Counted from the stretch's first letter, positions 24,954-33,678 are shown. The stretch is 64,000 bases of DNA from Cupriavidus sp. WKF15 (GCF_029278605.1 NZ_CP119572.1:62001-126000), one strand, 5' to 3'. Numbers and translations: made by a program. The notes: generated from the sequence alone by a model not told the origin.

Positions 24954-25691
24954 ATGCTGGTGACGTCCGTGACACAAACGCTTCCGAAAACCGCCCGTCT
25001 GCGCACGCTGGGCATGTCCGCCGAAATCGCCGCGCGGCTGCGCACGATGATCGAAGAGGGCGAATTGCCACCCGGCGAGCGAATCGACGAGCGGGCCTTC
25101 TGCGAGGCGTTCGATGTCTCGAAGACGCCGCTGCGCGAGGCCCTCAAGGTGCTGGTGGCCGAAGGGCTGGTGCTGCACCGGCAGTACATCGGCTACCGCG
25201 TCGCGCCGCTGGACCTGGACGAACTGCGCGCCACCTTCGAGACGCTGCACGGCCTGGAGGCGACCGCCGGCGAACTGGCCGCACAGCGCCTGAATGAAGC
25301 GGCGCAGGCGAAGCTGGAGCGCCGTCACGTGGCCATGATCGAAGCGCATGCGGCGGGGCGGCGTACCGACTATTTCCGCATCAACCAGGAAATCCACCAG
25401 CTCATCATCGACGGGGCCGCCAACCCAGTGCTGGCCGCCGTCTATGCCGCGCTGATGAGCAAGGTGCACCGCGCGCGCGGCGCCGCCAATGCGGATACGC
25501 TGCGCTGGCAGGAGTCGCATGAGGAACATGAGGAGATCATGGCGGCCCTGCGCGAGCCCGGTCGTCCGCGCCTGGCGCAGGTACTGCGCCGGCATTCCGA
25601 GAACACCGCCAATGAAGTGCTGACGGTGGTCGCGCGCTCGCTCGCAGGGGCGGCCGACCGTCAGGCCCATCCATCCAAGGGAAGACAATGA
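24954..25691 (+). CDS. GntR-family regulator, FCD (FadR-like) subfamily
   Basis: 245 residues: winged helix about 22-85 (PPGERIDERAFCEAFDVSKTP is the recognition region) and an all-helical FCD effector domain about 95-225 with the metal-binding His pattern (HQLIIDGA, SHEEHEEI). The ATG at 24954 has no Shine-Dalgarno; GTG codons follow at 24960 and 24972. The frame is open for 2.2 kb upstream, but that part is antisense to the operon genes and is not coding. Divergent from the hydantoinase operon and coupled (ATGA overlap) to the FAH-family gene, so it likely controls both. Confidence 0.88.
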   Translation: MLVTSVTQTLPKTARLRTLGMSAEIAARLRTMIEEGELPPGERIDERAFCEAFDVSKTPLREALKVLVAEGLVLHRQYIGYRVAPLDLDELRATFETLHGLEATAGELAAQRLNEAAQAKLERRHVAMIEAHAAGRRTDYFRINQEIHQLIIDGAANPVLAAVYAALMSKVHRARGAANADTLRWQESHEEHEEIMAALREPGRPRLAQVLRRHSENTANEVLTVVARSLAGAADRQAHPSKGRQ

Positions 25692-26530
25692 AACTGGTAA
25701 GAACTGGCCAGCCCGGCGCCGAGCGCCCGGGCCTGATCGACGCGCAGGGCAAGGTGCGCGACCTGTCCGGCGTGGTGGCGGACATTTCCGCATCGCAGCT
25801 GTCGCCGGAGGCGCTCGCGCGCCTGGCGCAGGTGGACGCCGGCACGCTGCCGGTGGTGGAGGGTGCGCGCTTCGGCGTGCCCTGGACCGGTATCGGCAAG
25901 ATCATCGCGATCGGCCTGAACTATGCGGACCACGCGGCCGAGGCCGGCATGCCGATTCCCGCCGAGCCGATCGTCTTCCTGAAGGCCAACAGCTCGCTCA
26001 ATGGTCCGGACGATGACGTGATGCTGCCGTACAGGTCGCAGAAGTCCGACTGGGAGGTGGAGCTGGGCGTCGTGATCGGCACCACGGCGCGCAATGTCTC
26101 GCGCGAGGACGCGCTGAGCCATGTGGCGGGCTATTGCGTGGTCAACGATGTCTCCGAGCGCGAGTTCCAGATCGAACGCGGCGGCACCTGGGACAAGGGC
26201 AAGGGCTGCGATACCTTCTGCCCGGTCGGCCCGTGGCTGGTGACGCGCGACGAAGTGCCGGATCCGCAGGCGCTCGGCCTGTGGCTGGAGGTCAATGGCG
26301 AACGCGTGCAGAAGGGCAGCACCGCGACCATGGTCTTTGACGTGGCCACGCTGGTCAGCTACGTCAGCCGCTTCATGACGCTGCAACCCGGCGACCTGAT
26401 CGCCACGGGCACGCCGCCGGGCGTAGGCATGGGCTTCAAGCCGCCGCGCTTCCTGAAGGCGGGCGACACCATGCGTCTGGGCATCGAGGGCCTGGGCGTG
26501 CAGGCGCAGAAGGTGGTGCCTTACGCCTGA
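25688..26530 (+). CDS. Fumarylacetoacetate hydrolase family protein
   Basis: 280 residues. C-terminal FAH fold with the metal-ligand triad E123, E125 (DWEVELGVVIG) and D154 (VVNDVSERE), a loop FLKANSSL and the terminal GTPPGVGMGFKPP segment. FAH-family enzymes cleave C-C bonds in beta-diketo acids or decarboxylate/hydrate 2-oxo acids (for example acylpyruvases, 2-oxo-hept-3-ene-1,7-dioate type). The start overlaps the GntR stop (ATGA), indicating translational coupling. It may process a downstream metabolite of the hydantoinase pathway. Substrate is not determinable. Confidence 0.9.
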   Translation: MKLVRTGQPGAERPGLIDAQGKVRDLSGVVADISASQLSPEALARLAQVDAGTLPVVEGARFGVPWTGIGKIIAIGLNYADHAAEAGMPIPAEPIVFLKANSSLNGPDDDVMLPYRSQKSDWEVELGVVIGTTARNVSREDALSHVAGYCVVNDVSEREFQIERGGTWDKGKGCDTFCPVGPWLVTRDEVPDPQALGLWLEVNGERVQKGSTATMVFDVATLVSYVSRFMTLQPGDLIATGTPPGVGMGFKPPRFLKAGDTMRLGIEGLGVQAQKVVPYA

Positions 26531-26610
26531 GTGATCCGCCCGGGCGGCACAGCGCACGACATGCGTCGCGCAGGGCGGGCGTGCAAGGCGCCCGCCAGGT
26601 TCCCCGTCGA

Positions 26611-26650
26611 AACGCTTTCATACAAAGCGTTGGGTTCCCATACAAAGCGT
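26611..26650. promoter_or_regulatory. Operator-like repeats upstream of the M20 amidohydrolase
   Basis: AACGCTTT (26611-26618) and AAAGCGTT (26624-26631) form a perfect dyad with a 5-nt spacer. The 12-mer CATACAAAGCGT occurs at 26619-26630 and again at 26639-26650, exactly 20 bp (two helical turns) apart. The remaining gap to the gene contains TTACATC repeated at 10-bp spacing near 26693-26710. Confidence 0.55.
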
Positions 26651-26807
26651 GCCATGAGAGCAACAGTTCCGGTGTCGAAAACGGCCGGGTTACATCGATT
26701 TACATCAAATCCCGCCTTTGACGTTTCCGTTGCGATTTCTGCGTGAAATACTGATTGTAAGGACGGCGTCCTGACCGTCCCGCAGTCTCTGCCAGAAGAG
26801 CAATGCC

Positions 26808-28031
26808 ATGTCCGAGCACGCCCCCGAGATCGAGACCTACCTCGGTACCACGCTGAAGCGCCGTTTCTGCGCGCTGGCCGACACCCTGGACAGCCGCGCC
26901 GAACTGGAAGCCATACGGCGCAACATCCACCAGAACCCTGAACTAGCCTTCGATGAAGTCCGGACCTCCGGGCTGGTCGCCAGCCTGCTGGAAAGCTGGG
27001 GCTACGCGGTCACGCGCGGCGTGGGCGGCACCGGCCTGGTCGGCACGCTGAAGGCGGGCACCGGTGGGCGCAGCATCGGCATCCGCGCCGACATGGACGC
27101 ATTGCCCATCCACGAGCGCACCGGCCTGCCATACGCGAGTGCGCACGAGGGGCGCATGCACGCATGCGGGCATGACGGCCACACCGCCATTCTGCTTGGT
27201 GCCGCGAAGCAGCTCGCGCGTACGTGCAACTTCAATGGCACTGTCCAACTGATCTTCCAGCCGGCCGAGGAAATCGGCGCCGGCGGCGGGGCCGAGCGCA
27301 TGCTGGCCGACGGCCTGTTCGAACGCTTCCCGTGCGACGCCATCTTCGGCCTGCATAACCATCCCGGCGTGGAGCAGGGCCACTTCCTGTTCCGCGCGGG
27401 CCCGTTCATGGCGGCCTGCGACACCGTCACCATCACCATCCGCGGCAAGGGCGGCCATGCCGCGCGCCCGCACCAGTCGGTCGATCCGATCCTGGTGGCC
27501 GGCAGCCTGGTGCTGGCGCTGCAGTCGGTGGTGTCGCGCTATGTCGACCCGAACGAAACCGCCGTGGTCACCATCGGCACGCTGCACGCGGGCCATGCTC
27601 CCAATGTGATCCCGGACAGCGCGCGCATGGAAATCAGCGTGCGCTCGTTCAGCCCGGAAGTGCGGGCGTCGCTGGAGACCCGCATCCGCCAGCTTGCGAT
27701 CTCGCACGCCGAGGGCTACGGCGCGGTGGCCGAGGTGAACTATGTGCATGGCTACCCGGTGCTGATCAACAGCGAACGGGAAACCGATTTCGCGCGGCAG
27801 ATCGCCGAGGAACTGGTCGGCGCCGACAAGGTGGTGACGCAGGCGGCGCGCATTACCGGCAGCGAGGACTTCGCCTACTTCCTGCAGCAGCGGCCCGGAT
27901 GCTTCGTGCGGCTGGGCAATGGCGCCAACCAGCCATTGCTGCACAACCCGGGTTACGACTTCAATGACGAGAACCTGACGGTTGGCGCGGCGTACTGGAC
28001 CAGGCTGGTGGAGCGCTATCTGGCCCGGTAG
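26808..28031 (+). CDS. M20-family amidohydrolase (hippurate hydrolase / N-acyl amino acid type)
   Basis: 407 residues of peptidase family M20D. Metal and catalytic motifs: GIRADMDALP, HACGHDGHTA, FQPAEE and the C-terminal TGSEDFAYF; a dimerisation domain with GGHAARPH is inserted in the middle. These cytosolic enzymes cleave the amide of N-acyl or N-carbamoyl amino acids. Proximity to a hydantoinase suggests a carbamoylase-like step, but M20D members more often act on hippurate or indole-acetyl conjugates. The gene has its own control region with repeats at 26611-26650. The ribosome site is weak. Confidence 0.9.
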   Translation: MSEHAPEIETYLGTTLKRRFCALADTLDSRAELEAIRRNIHQNPELAFDEVRTSGLVASLLESWGYAVTRGVGGTGLVGTLKAGTGGRSIGIRADMDALPIHERTGLPYASAHEGRMHACGHDGHTAILLGAAKQLARTCNFNGTVQLIFQPAEEIGAGGGAERMLADGLFERFPCDAIFGLHNHPGVEQGHFLFRAGPFMAACDTVTITIRGKGGHAARPHQSVDPILVAGSLVLALQSVVSRYVDPNETAVVTIGTLHAGHAPNVIPDSARMEISVRSFSPEVRASLETRIRQLAISHAEGYGAVAEVNYVHGYPVLINSERETDFARQIAEELVGADKVVTQAARITGSEDFAYFLQQRPGCFVRLGNGANQPLLHNPGYDFNDENLTVGAAYWTRLVERYLAR

Positions 28032-28063
28032 GCCGGTGGCCCGGTACACATCGATCAGCGGCT

Positions 28064-28891
28064 TCAGCGAAAAAACGCACTCGGCGGCACCCCGAACTGC
28101 CGCTTGAACATCGTCGCAAACGCGCTCGGACTCTCGTAGCCGAGATCGAGCGCCACATCCACCACCTTGCTGCCTGCGGCCAGTTTCTCCAGCGCCGCCA
28201 GCAACCGCGCCTGCTGCCGCCACTGTCCGAACGTCATCCCGGTTTCCCGCGCGAAGCGGCGCTGGATGGTCTTGGGATCGACGCCAAGCCGTGCGCCCCA
28301 ATCGGCCAGCGTCAGGGGGATATCTGGCGCGGCGACGATGGCGTCGCAGATCTGCCGCAGTCCCGCATCGACGGGATGCGGCAGGTGCAAGGGCAGCGTC
28401 GGCACCAGGACCACCTCATCGAGCAGCAAGCGCGCCAGCCGGCCGTCGCGCGAATCGGCGGAGTAGGGCAGCGGCATGTCGATCGCGGCCAGGATCAGTT
28501 CGCGCAGCAGCGGCGAGATGCCCAGCACCGTGCAGCGCTGGGGCAGGTCCGGCGCCGCGTCGGGCCGGATATAGGCGGTGCGCATCTGCACCGGTCCCAC
28601 CATGCGGATCCAGTGCAGCGTGCCGCCGGGCATCCACATGCCGCGCGTGGGCGGCACGATCCACTGGCCCTCGTCGGTCGATACGACCATCACACCGCGG
28701 ACGGCGTGGATCAGCTGGGCATGCGGATGCTGGTGCCGGGCCGTGACGTCGCCGGAATGGTAGTCGGCCGCCATGGCCGTGACCGGCATTGGGCCCCGAT
28801 CAAAGTGCACATAGCGCGGCGGGTGGGTGTGCGTGTCTCCCAGGGCCTGGGTTTGCGCCGGTGCGGGCTTCCACACACGTGAGGCAGGCAT
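28064..28891 (-). CDS. AraC-family transcriptional regulator with cupin sensor
   Basis: 275 residues. N-terminal cupin-like sensor (about 25-120, HQHPHAQLIH metal-type motif) and a C-terminal double helix-turn-helix (about 175-270; LGVDPKTIQRRFARETGMTF and LGYESPSAFATMFKRQFG). The ATG at 28891 has AAAAGGA just upstream; the longer frame to 28954 is not supported. Divergent from the Fsr-like MFS exporter at 29018 with a 126-bp gap, the usual layout for a regulator of an exporter. Inducer unknown. Confidence 0.92.
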   Translation of the reverse strand: MPASRVWKPAPAQTQALGDTHTHPPRYVHFDRGPMPVTAMAADYHSGDVTARHQHPHAQLIHAVRGVMVVSTDEGQWIVPPTRGMWMPGGTLHWIRMVGPVQMRTAYIRPDAAPDLPQRCTVLGISPLLRELILAAIDMPLPYSADSRDGRLARLLLDEVVLVPTLPLHLPHPVDAGLRQICDAIVAAPDIPLTLADWGARLGVDPKTIQRRFARETGMTFGQWRQQARLLAALEKLAAGSKVVDVALDLGYESPSAFATMFKRQFGVPPSAFFR

Positions 28892-29017
28892 GTCCTTTTC
28901 TCCAGAGTTGCGGACCCATTCTCGCAGGACAGGCGATTTAGGGCCAGATAGCATCGCATTTCTACTGTCCCGACGAGCGCCCCCAGCGGTTCGTCATCCG
29001 TCCTGTCGAGACCGCCA

Positions 29018-30250
29018 ATGAGCACAACCATCGACTCCAACGCTGCAGCGTCCGGCGTTCACTTTGAGCAAGCCGCCGAGCGCACCGGCTTCCGCGTCCT
29101 GTCCGCGATCAGTTTCGCGCACTTCCTCAACGACATGATCCAGTCGTTGATCCTGGCGATCTATCCGATGCTCAAGAGCGGCTTCAACCTGAACTTCGTG
29201 CAGATCGGCCTGCTGACCATGACTTACCAGGTCACGGCATCGCTGCTGCAGCCGGTGGTGGGCCTGTACACCGACAAGCATCCCAAGCCTCACTCGCTGG
29301 CCATCGGCATGGGCTTTACGCTGGCCGGGCTGCTGCTGCTGTCGGTCGCGCCGACCTATGGCGTGCTGCTGGTGGCAGCGGCGCTGGTCGGCACCGGGTC
29401 GTCGATCTTCCATCCGGAGTCGTCGCGCGTGGCGCGCATGGCGTCGGGTGGCCAGCACGGGCTGGCGCAGTCGATCTTCCAGGTCGGCGGCAATGGCGGC
29501 AGCGCCATGGGGCCGCTGCTGGCGGCGGGCATTGTCCACAAGCAGGCCAGCGTGGCGTGGTTCTCGCTGGCGGCGCTGCTGGCCATCGGGGTGCTGTGGA
29601 AAATCGGCGGCTGGTACGCGCAGCAGCTCGCGCACCGCGCGCGCAAGGGCAAGGCGGCCGGCGCCACGGCCAGCCCGGTGCCGACGCGCGTGGTGGTGCG
29701 GGCCATGCTGGTGCTGCTGGTGCTGGTGTTCTCCAAGTATTTCTATATGGCGAGCCTCACCACCTACTACACCTTCTACCTGATGGAGAAGTTCGGCCTG
29801 GCGCGCCAGACCGCGCAGGTCTACCTGTTCGTGTTCCTGTTCGCGGTGGCGGCGGGCACCATCCTGGGCGGGCCGATCGGCGACCGCATCGGGCGCAAAC
29901 GGGTGATCTGGGCCTCGATCCTTGGCGTGGCGCCGTTCACGCTGGTGCTGCCGCACGCGGGCCTGTTCTGGACCGGCGTGCTGACCTTCATCATCGGCTT
30001 CATCCTGGCGTCGGCCTTCTCCGCGATCCTGGTGTTCGCGCAGGAGCTGATTCCCGGCAAGGTGGGCATGGTGTCGGGCCTGTTCTTTGGCCTGGCCTTC
30101 GGCATGGGTGGCATCGGCGCCGCGGTGCTGGGCGGACTGGCCGACACGCACGGCATCCAGACTGTCTACCGGCTGTGCGCGTTCCTGCCGCTGCTGGGTC
30201 TGCTGGCGGTGTTCCTGCCCGACCTGGGCGGCAAGCGCAAGACCGCCTGA
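29018..30250 (+). CDS. MFS transporter, fosmidomycin-resistance (Fsr)-like
   Basis: 410 residues, 12 helices. The start region FAHFLNDMIQSLILAIYPML and GSSIFHPESSRVARMAS are characteristic of the Fsr family of exporters. E. coli Fsr confers fosmidomycin resistance; natural substrates are unknown. Divergent AraC regulator upstream; rho-independent terminator downstream at 30279-30302, so monocistronic. The ribosome site (GAGACC) is weak. Confidence 0.9.
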   Translation: MSTTIDSNAAASGVHFEQAAERTGFRVLSAISFAHFLNDMIQSLILAIYPMLKSGFNLNFVQIGLLTMTYQVTASLLQPVVGLYTDKHPKPHSLAIGMGFTLAGLLLLSVAPTYGVLLVAAALVGTGSSIFHPESSRVARMASGGQHGLAQSIFQVGGNGGSAMGPLLAAGIVHKQASVAWFSLAALLAIGVLWKIGGWYAQQLAHRARKGKAAGATASPVPTRVVVRAMLVLLVLVFSKYFYMASLTTYYTFYLMEKFGLARQTAQVYLFVFLFAVAAGTILGGPIGDRIGRKRVIWASILGVAPFTLVLPHAGLFWTGVLTFIIGFILASAFSAILVFAQELIPGKVGMVSGLFFGLAFGMGGIGAAVLGGLADTHGIQTVYRLCAFLPLLGLLAVFLPDLGGKRKTA

Positions 30251-30278
30251 CGCGCGCCGGCGCACCAAGCGCCATCGC

Positions 30279-30302
30279 GCCCCACCCGGACGGGGCTTTT
30301 TC
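30279..30302 (+). terminator. Rho-independent terminator of the Fsr-like gene
   Basis: GCCCC and GGGGC flank an 8-nt loop that can pair further inside, followed directly by TTTTTC. Confidence 0.8.
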
Positions 30303-30329
30303 ACTGGGGCCGGTGTCTTCTACACTGGC

Positions 30330-30881
30330 ATGACCATGCCTGCACGCCGGTCATCCCCACCCATGCCAGTGCCAGCCGCGCCATCCTCGGCGCTGGCGGC
30401 GCTGCGCGCGGATGGCCACGCCGCAGTGCTTGAACGCCGTGTATCGGTGATCGCGGCGACGCGCGACGCCGCCATGGTGCCGCACCTGATGCGCGCGGTC
30501 GGCTTCCGCATCGATGACGACGATGCCATCGTGACCGTATTCCTGTGCCGCCAGCAGTCGCGGCAGGTGCTGGCCGATATCGCGGCCAACCGGTCGATCG
30601 CCGTGGTGTTCAGTGAACCGACCACGCACCGCACGCTGCAGCTCAAGGGCTTCGACGCGCGCGAAACGCCTCTGCAGCCTGGCGATTGCGCGCGCGTGGC
30701 CGCCTACCGCCTGGCGCTTGGCGAGGAGATCAGCCTGATCGGACTGGAAGCGGCGCTTGCCAACGCCTTCCTGGCGTGCCCGGACGATGACCTCGTCGCC
30801 GTCAGCTTCACCCCCGCCCAGGCATTCCAGCAGACGCCCGGTGCCCAGGCCGGGCAGGCACTCAGCCCGGCAACAACGTGA
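30330..30881 (+). CDS. Pyridoxamine 5'-phosphate oxidase-like (split beta-barrel) protein
   Basis: 183 residues. The central part (about 25-150) looks like a flavin/heme-binding split barrel: AATRDAAMVPHLMRAVGFRID, VTVFLCRQQSRQVLADIAANRSIAVVFSEP. Ala/Pro-rich tails lie on both ends. The ATG at 30330 (or 30336) has no strong ribosome site; the frame is open further upstream but that part overlaps the MFS gene. It is followed after 22 bp by a second split-barrel protein fused to GAF, and the two are probably co-transcribed. Cofactor and reaction unknown. Confidence 0.7.
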   Translation: MTMPARRSSPPMPVPAAPSSALAALRADGHAAVLERRVSVIAATRDAAMVPHLMRAVGFRIDDDDAIVTVFLCRQQSRQVLADIAANRSIAVVFSEPTTHRTLQLKGFDARETPLQPGDCARVAAYRLALGEEISLIGLEAALANAFLACPDDDLVAVSFTPAQAFQQTPGAQAGQALSPATT

Positions 30882-30903
30882 CACCGAAGCCGCGCGCGCA
30901 ACC

Positions 30904-32277
30904 ATGACGGCCCCGTTGAACGCCGCCGATATCCGCGATTGCCTGGAAGGCGTGATTCCCGCCGTGATGGCCACCTGCGCGGCGGACGGCACGCCCAACG
31001 TCGCGTATCTCTCGCACGTGCAGTACGTCGATCCCGAGCATGTCGCGCTGTCGTTCCAGTTCTTCAACAAGACGCGCGAGAACGTGCTGGGCAATCCCGT
31101 GGGTACGGTGCTGATGATTGATCCGGACACGGCGGCCATGTACCGCCTGACCGTGCATTACCTGCGCACCGAGACCGCCGGCCCGCTGTTCGAGCACATG
31201 AGGGCCAGGCTCGCCGGCATTGCTTCGCATTCGGGCATGGAGAATGTCTTCAGGCTGCAGGGCGCGGACGTGTACCGGGTCTCGGCCATCGAAGCCGTGC
31301 CGGGCGGCGGGCGCCTGGCTGTGCCGTCGGGCCAGGCTCGCCGGCAACGGCTCGGCGCACTGCGCTGCATGACGGAAAGGCTGGCGGCCTGCACCGAGAC
31401 CGGCCAGCTCTTTGACGTGGCGATGGGCGGCCTGGCGGCAGACTTCGGCGTCGACCATGCCATGCTGCTCATGCACGACGCACTTGCCGGACGTCTCTAC
31501 ACCGTCGCCAGCCACGGCTACGCAGTGTCTGGCGTCGGTTCCGAGATCGCGCTGGGGGAGGGCGTCATCGGCGTGGCCGCGCGCGAGCGTACGCCGATCC
31601 GCATCATGCACATGACTTCCGACCGCAGCTACAGCCGCGCCATGCGCGACAGCGTGATCGACACGGGTTTGTCGGCGCGGCTCGAAACCGAGATCCCGCT
31701 GCCGGGGCTGCGCGCGCCGGGCAGCCAGCTCGCCGTGCCGGTTTGTGCCGGTCACACGCTGCTGGGCGTGCTGTTCGTCGAAAGCGAGCGGGAACAGCGC
31801 TTTACCTATGAGGACGAGGACGCCCTGGTGATCCTTGCCGCGCAGCTCGGCCACGCCATGCGCGGGCTGCAGGCCAGCGCCGACGCCGCGGCCGACGAAT
31901 CCGCCGTGGCCGCGATGCCCGGCGATGTGCCGCCGCCCGCGCCGCAGCCGGTGCTGGTGCGCTACTTCGAGGCCGACGGCAGCGTCTTCCTCGACGATGA
32001 CTACCTCATCAAGGGCGTGGCCGGCGCCATCTTCCGGCGCCTGGTCTGCGACTACCTCCACGCCGGGCGCGAAGCCTTCACCAATCGCGAACTGCGGCTC
32101 GATCCCGCGCTTGGCCTGCCGGACATCAGCGACAACCTCGAGGCGCGGCTGGTGCTGCTGGCGCGCCGGCTGGTGGAGCGCGACGCCAGCGTGCGCATCG
32201 AGCGCACCGGCCGCGGCCGCTTCGCCTTGCGCGTGGCGCGGCCGCTGCGGATCGAGCACGTTGAGCGCGGCGGCTGA
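30904..32277 (+). CDS. Split-barrel (PPOX) - GAF - winged-helix-like fusion protein
   Basis: 457 residues. About 5-130: pyridoxamine phosphate oxidase-like domain (IPAVMATCAADGTPNVAYLS, FFNKTRENVLGNP). About 155-315: GAF domain (LFDVAMGGLAADFGVDHAML, IALGEGVIGVAARERTPIRI, AVPVCAGHTLLGVLFVES). About 345-450: a small domain starting VLVRYFEADGSVFLDDDYLIKG that looks like a winged helix with a basic strand (RIERTGRGRF). Such a build suggests a sensor that reads a flavin, heme or small molecule and controls transcription or another output. ATG at 30904 without a clear ribosome site. Convergent and contiguous with the hemerythrin gene. Confidence 0.8.
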   Translation: MTAPLNAADIRDCLEGVIPAVMATCAADGTPNVAYLSHVQYVDPEHVALSFQFFNKTRENVLGNPVGTVLMIDPDTAAMYRLTVHYLRTETAGPLFEHMRARLAGIASHSGMENVFRLQGADVYRVSAIEAVPGGGRLAVPSGQARRQRLGALRCMTERLAACTETGQLFDVAMGGLAADFGVDHAMLLMHDALAGRLYTVASHGYAVSGVGSEIALGEGVIGVAARERTPIRIMHMTSDRSYSRAMRDSVIDTGLSARLETEIPLPGLRAPGSQLAVPVCAGHTLLGVLFVESEREQRFTYEDEDALVILAAQLGHAMRGLQASADAAADESAVAAMPGDVPPPAPQPVLVRYFEADGSVFLDDDYLIKGVAGAIFRRLVCDYLHAGREAFTNRELRLDPALGLPDISDNLEARLVLLARRLVERDASVRIERTGRGRFALRVARPLRIEHVERGG

Positions 32278-33033
32278 TCAGCCCGCCGCCCAGATGGCCT
32301 GCGTCGACCCGGACGGCAGACCGAGCGCGCGCGTGAGCTTCATCCAGTCCGGCATCGGCAGCAGCGTGCGGCAGACCTCGAGCAGGCCGGTGAAGGCCTC
32401 CGCCGGCGCGTTCTCGCGGATGCCGGCGAGCATCAGCGCGCGCTCGGCGGGCGTGACGTTGGGCAGCATCCAGCGGGCGATCACGCCGACCGTCTCCTGC
32501 GGCAGCGAGGCCACGATGCGGTTCTCCACATCGAGCAGCTCGGCATCGGTATGGCTGGCCCACAGCACGGCGTTATGCCGGGTCTCCTCGAAATGCATGT
32601 GTTCGTAGTTCTCGGCAACGAACAGCGAGAGCTGGCGGTACAGCTCGCGGATGGCGTCGGGGCGTGCCGCCGGCATGGTGGCGGCCACGCGGTCGGTCAG
32701 CGCCAGCAGCGCCCGGATCTCGGCCATATGGGTCACATGCTCGTGGGCGATGCGCGCCGTGGAACCCGGCACGCGCGCTTCCATGGCGGCGTGCACGTAG
32801 TCGTCTTCCTTATGTAGGTGCTGCTCGCAAGCCGACAGCAGATCGCGTACCTGACTCAGCGTGCCGCGCAGCTCGGCCTCGTCGTCGGTGTCGGTGCGGC
32901 CGACGCGCAACAGCGTGTCGGCCATAAAGGCGCGCAGCGCCTTGTGGATGCGCCCATAGATATCGAAGCGCGGCGCTGCTTGTGCATGTTGGTGTGATTG
33001 CGTGAAGCCGTGGGTGTTGCCTGTGACTGCCAT
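32278..33033 (-). CDS. Hemerythrin-like (HHE) domain protein
   Basis: 251 residues. All-helical HHE domain about 20-170 with His/Glu ligands spread as in hemerythrin-like proteins: DIYGRIHKALRAF, CEQHLHKEDDYVH, HEHVTHMAEI, ENYEHMHFEETRHNAVLW. The C-terminal part (about 185-245) is a second helical region of unknown role. Non-heme di-iron HHE proteins bind O2 or NO or act in iron/redox sensing. The ATG at 33033 has AAGGAG 11 nt upstream. Its stop is immediately adjacent to that of the PPOX-GAF gene. The 369-bp upstream region holds GCGCGAAT repeats. Confidence 0.88.
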   Translation of the reverse strand: MAVTGNTHGFTQSHQHAQAAPRFDIYGRIHKALRAFMADTLLRVGRTDTDDEAELRGTLSQVRDLLSACEQHLHKEDDYVHAAMEARVPGSTARIAHEHVTHMAEIRALLALTDRVAATMPAARPDAIRELYRQLSLFVAENYEHMHFEETRHNAVLWASHTDAELLDVENRIVASLPQETVGVIARWMLPNVTPAERALMLAGIRENAPAEAFTGLLEVCRTLLPMPDWMKLTRALGLPSGSTQAIWAAG

Positions 33034-33223
33034 GATGAACCTGTCTCCTTCAGGGGCACCATCGGTGCCCGGGCGGCCTGCGATTGGCAAGTCCGGCGCC
33101 AGTGGCGATCCGGATCGCGGCGCCATCAGGCCGGTGCTGGCCGCCGCATGCAAGGCAGTCTAGGAAGCGGCACGAGCGCGGGTTCGTAAAAGTTCGCTCA
33201 GGAAATCTTAACTGTTCCTTAAA

Positions 33224-33344
33224 GCGCGAATATGAGCGAATGGGCGCGAATGGCATCAGGGACCGCGCGTGCCGCGTGTGTGCATGCGCGCGAATTGGAT
33301 TGGCTGCGATATATGTAGTGAATACGACGCACGACGGCGCGAAT
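33224..33344. repeat. GCGCGAAT repeat cluster in the hemerythrin upstream region
   Basis: The octamer GCGCGAAT occurs four times (33224-33231, 33244-33251, 33288-33295, 33337-33344) with a degenerate copy AGCGAAT at 33235-33241, all in the same direction. The first two are 20 bp apart. The region 33034-33402 otherwise holds no gene, and should contain the hemerythrin promoter on the minus strand. Confidence 0.55.
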
Positions 33345-33402
33345 TGCCGCTGCATGCTGCGAGGCGCGCAGCAAGCGCGTGTTTTGCGGCATCATGGCGG
33401 GC

Positions 33403-33678
33403 ATGACGTCCGCCGTACCTTCGCTTCCCGCTTCCCCTTCCACCGCTGTTCCCGCCTGTGAGCGCTGCCTGGCGCTGGCGGCGGATCCGCGGCGCCGCGA
33501 GCCGCCGTCCTGCCTGGCGCTGCGCAGTACCGCGCCGCTGGTCAGCCAGAGCGTGGCTGGCGTTCCGTACAGCATGCTGACCTTCTGTTGCCGCGACTGC
33601 GGCACGGTCTGGCGCCTGTATGACCGCGCCAACGAGCTCTTTGTCTCATGGGTGCCGGAACACCCGCTGGTGCGCTAA
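33403..33678 (+). CDS. Small cysteine-rich hypothetical protein
   Basis: 91 residues. An N-terminal Ser/Pro tail is followed by CERC (CxxC) and, about 50 residues later, FCCRDCGTVWRLYD, giving a CxxC...CxxC arrangement typical of a zinc ribbon. ATG choices are 33394 and 33403 and neither has a clear ribosome site. I do not recognise the family. It ends 86 bp before the Bug receptor gene on the same strand. Coding status is supported by codon usage and the paired Cys motifs only. Confidence 0.6.
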   Translation: MTSAVPSLPASPSTAVPACERCLALAADPRRREPPSCLALRSTAPLVSQSVAGVPYSMLTFCCRDCGTVWRLYDRANELFVSWVPEHPLVR

